Source: Candidatus Atribacteria bacterium (lineage in GTDB: Bacteria; Atribacterota; Phoenicimicrobiia; Phoenicimicrobiales; Stramentimicrobiaceae). Taken from it: a DNA stretch of 8,038 bases. The notes below the pieces were generated by a model, which saw only the letters and a program-made list of their open reading frames with translations, had not been told where the DNA came from and searched no databases. The translations under genes and the position numbers were made by a program. The stretch spans positions 1 to 8,038 of the forward strand of contig JAFGSC010000021.1 of the NCBI GenBank assembly GCA_016934875.1, written 5' to 3'. How positions within the stretch are numbered: the first letter of the stretch is position 1; each line of letters starts with the position of its first letter. Of this stretch, positions 6,909-8,038 are shown piece after piece.

Positions 6909-7244
6909 TCATTTTACTCCCATTTCATCAAGTAAAGGCAATAATTCTGCAGCAATATATGCAACAGCAGGACCACCTCCCATAAATACTGAAACACCTG
7001 CTGCTTCTAATATTTCAGCACGGTTTGCTCCTGCTTTCACAGCTTCAGCGGTATGGAAGCGAATACAATATTCACATCTTATTGCTATCCCTATCGACAA
7101 AGCCATTAATTCCTTAATTTTATGGCTAAGCAAACCATCCTTCACGCATTCATGGTCCAATTTCATAAAGCTACCCATTAGGGATGGGGTTTCTTTCCCA
7201 AAACCCATCATTTGCTTTTCTAATTTTTCTATTTTTTCGCTCAT
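6909..7244 (-). CDS. AhpD-like / carboxymuconolactone decarboxylase family protein
   Basis: Small protein of 111 residues from the CMD/AhpD family, whose members are all-helical and form multimers. The key stretch is E45-(11 residues)-C57-EY-C60-IRF-H64. This has the same spacing as E118, C130, C133 and H137 of Mycobacterium tuberculosis AhpD. The proton-relay His between the cysteines (H132 there) is Tyr59 here. The CxxC pair therefore suggests a thiol-disulfide reductase or peroxidase role, not decarboxylation. The rest (AGANRAEILEAAG and GGGPAVAYIA) matches family members of about 110 residues annotated only as CMD. ATG at 7244 is preceded by GGAGGT with an eight-base spacer. A -10 box (7295-7300) and a terminator after the gene suggest a single-gene transcript. 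lpdA follows. The family is certain; the substrate is not. Confidence 0.9.
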   Translation of the reverse strand: MSEKIEKLEKQMMGFGKETPSLMGSFMKLDHECVKDGLLSHKIKELMALSIGIAIRCEYCIRFHTAEAVKAGANRAEILEAAGVSVFMGGGPAVAYIAAELLPLLDEMGVK

Positions 7245-7261
7245 CTGTTTCTACCTCCAAT

Positions 7262-7280
7262 AATTAAACATTATTTAATT
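7262..7280 (-). repeat. AT-rich inverted repeat in the AhpD-like leader
   Basis: AATTAAA (7262-7268) and TTTAATT (7274-7280) form a perfect 7-bp AT-only inverted repeat with a five-base centre. It sits just upstream of the ribosome binding site and downstream of the predicted start of transcription. It could be an operator or a weak leader hairpin. The sequence is AT-rich enough for this to arise by chance. Confidence 0.35.
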
Positions 7281-7294
7281 CATCATTTTTTATG

Positions 7295-7300
7295 ATTATA
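7295..7300 (-). promoter_or_regulatory. Candidate -10 box for the AhpD-like gene
   Basis: A perfect TATAAT on the minus strand would start transcription near 7288, some 44 bases before the ATG. I see no good -35 box at 16-18 bases. It lies in the 104-base gap after the PEGA gene, where a promoter would be needed if the genes are separately transcribed. Confidence 0.4.
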
Positions 7301-7348
7301 CATTTTCATCAGAGTAGTTCTTTTATTATTTCCTATTTCAATATTTGC

Positions 7349-8038
7349 TTACTCATTTTTTATTTTCATCAAATCAACAAAAACAGAGGATGTTTCTCCG
7401 GAATAAACCCGGACTTCATCCAGCCAAGTATGATACCCGTCCTTAATGACCGTAATTTCATACAAACCTTCTTTTAAATCATCAATAACCTTTGCCTGGT
7501 TAACGGAAGTGGTAGCCTTATAAATACCATTAATGAATATTTTGGCATTGTTTTCATTACAATTAATGGCAATAGAACCCTCCCTATCTTCTGATTGCAT
7601 GGTTACATCGACATGATAGGTATGGTCAGCATAAACATTAATGGTATCAATGTAATCTCGATAACCTTCCTTTGTAATTCGCAATTCATATTTACCCTCT
7701 TCAATATTATCAATAACCACACTACGGTTTGAAGAGGTCCTCTTTTGGTATTTTCCATCCAGATAAATCCGAGCATTATCTACATTACAGGTGATCTCTA
7801 ATCTGCCATTCTCTTTCTCTTTTTCCAATGTAACGTTTAGCTGGATTCTTTGGTTTTGCTTTACTTCTATTTCTCTAGACCAGTCAATATGATCACTCAA
7901 GGTAATCTTGACTTCATGATAGCCTTCCTTTACTTGTTCTAATATAACGCTCTCGTTCTTTTCCGTTAATCCTTTATATTGTCCATCCAAATAGATTCTA
8001 GCATCCTCTTTGTTACAACGAATAGCAATGGAACCATA
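7349..8038 (-). CDS. PEGA repeat protein (N-terminus cut by window edge)
   Basis: The frame is open from the right edge, giving 229 residues and then a stop. The TTG at 7990 is an ordinary Leu codon inside a repeat, not the start. The whole visible protein is three tandem repeats of 76, 76 and 77 residues: 8038-7811, 7810-7583 and 7582-7352. Each follows the PEGA plan: G-(S/R)-(I/L) strand, CN, A-(R/K)-I-(Y/F) leading to a DG or NG turn, a variable loop, EG-x-(Y/H)-E-(V/L/I), a (D/E)GY-type turn (DH in the first), and a final strand. PEGA domains are small beta-rich units of surface or extracytoplasmic proteins, often joined to signalling or protease domains that would lie beyond the edge. 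Each repeat carries one Cys at position 8 (RCN, TCN, NCN), where other PEGA repeats often have Ser or Pro. The function cannot be told from this part. Confidence 0.88.
   Translation of the reverse strand, partial: YGSIAIRCNKEDARIYLDGQYKGLTEKNESVILEQVKEGYHEVKITLSDHIDWSREIEVKQNQRIQLNVTLEKEKENGRLEITCNVDNARIYLDGKYQKRTSSNRSVVIDNIEEGKYELRITKEGYRDYIDTINVYADHTYHVDVTMQSEDREGSIAINCNENNAKIFINGIYKATTSVNQAKVIDDLKEGLYEITVIKDGYHTWLDEVRVYSGETSSVFVDLMKIKNE
7352..8038 (-). repeat. Three tandem PEGA coding repeats, about 228 bp each
   Basis: Repeat units lie at 7811-8038, 7583-7810 and 7352-7582. They are clear at the protein level (for example ARIYLDG, ARIYLDG, AKIFING at the same offset) but well diverged at the DNA level, so the duplications are old. 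More units may lie beyond the window edge, since the first visible one begins exactly at the edge in phase. Confidence 0.85.

Noticed and set aside
7292..7477. Plus-strand open frame at 7292-7477
   Set aside because: It overlaps the end of the PEGA gene antisense, has low-complexity AT-rich content, and lacks a ribosome binding site.
7990..7990. Start of the PEGA protein at TTG 7990
   Set aside because: The PEGA pattern (GSIAIRCN and ARIY) continues upstream of this codon to the window edge without a stop, so the gene is cut by the edge and the true start is outside.

Overview
The window suggests a low-GC, probably anaerobic bacterium with an outer membrane. The solute-binding protein at the left edge has a signal peptide but no lipobox cysteine, which suggests a soluble periplasmic protein. 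The gene mix (AglE-like sugar-binding protein, fused trehalose synthase/phosphatase, class I aldolase of the DhnA type, stand-alone dihydrolipoamide dehydrogenase, AhpD-like protein, PEGA repeat protein) would fit Atribacterota or a similar deep-branching diderm. No rRNA or other taxonomic marker is present, so this is a guess.

Layout. Positions 1-770 (minus strand, cut by the left edge) encode the N-terminal 256 residues of an alpha-glucoside-type ABC transporter substrate-binding protein. A 379-base divergent intergenic region (771-1149) holds a plausible plus-strand promoter, operator-like repeats, and a terminator-like hairpin inside the presumed leader of the next gene. Positions 1150-3357 (plus strand) encode a 735-residue fusion of trehalose-6-phosphate synthase and phosphatase. 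Everything to the right is on the minus strand. In transcription order it runs: a PEGA repeat protein (cut by the right edge), an AhpD/carboxymuconolactone decarboxylase-like protein, an intrinsic terminator, dihydrolipoamide dehydrogenase, a DUF2939-like membrane-anchored protein, and fructose-bisphosphate aldolase with its own extended -10 promoter.

How the genes may work together. The left pair suggests disaccharide handling: uptake of an alpha-glucoside (possibly trehalose itself) beside a gene making trehalose from UDP-glucose and glucose-6-phosphate. On the right, an AhpD-like protein just upstream of lpd recalls the mycobacterial arrangement in which Lpd reduces AhpD through a lipoyl protein, although neither AhpC nor a lipoyl carrier lies in the window. 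The remaining genes look like ordinary metabolism and envelope functions.

No mobile element, CRISPR array, tRNA or rRNA is seen. Nothing here looks like a wholly new system. The best leads are the possible otsAB attenuator with its operator-like repeats, the ahpD-like/lpd neighbourhood, the cysteine-bearing PEGA repeats, and a drop in GC content at about position 770.
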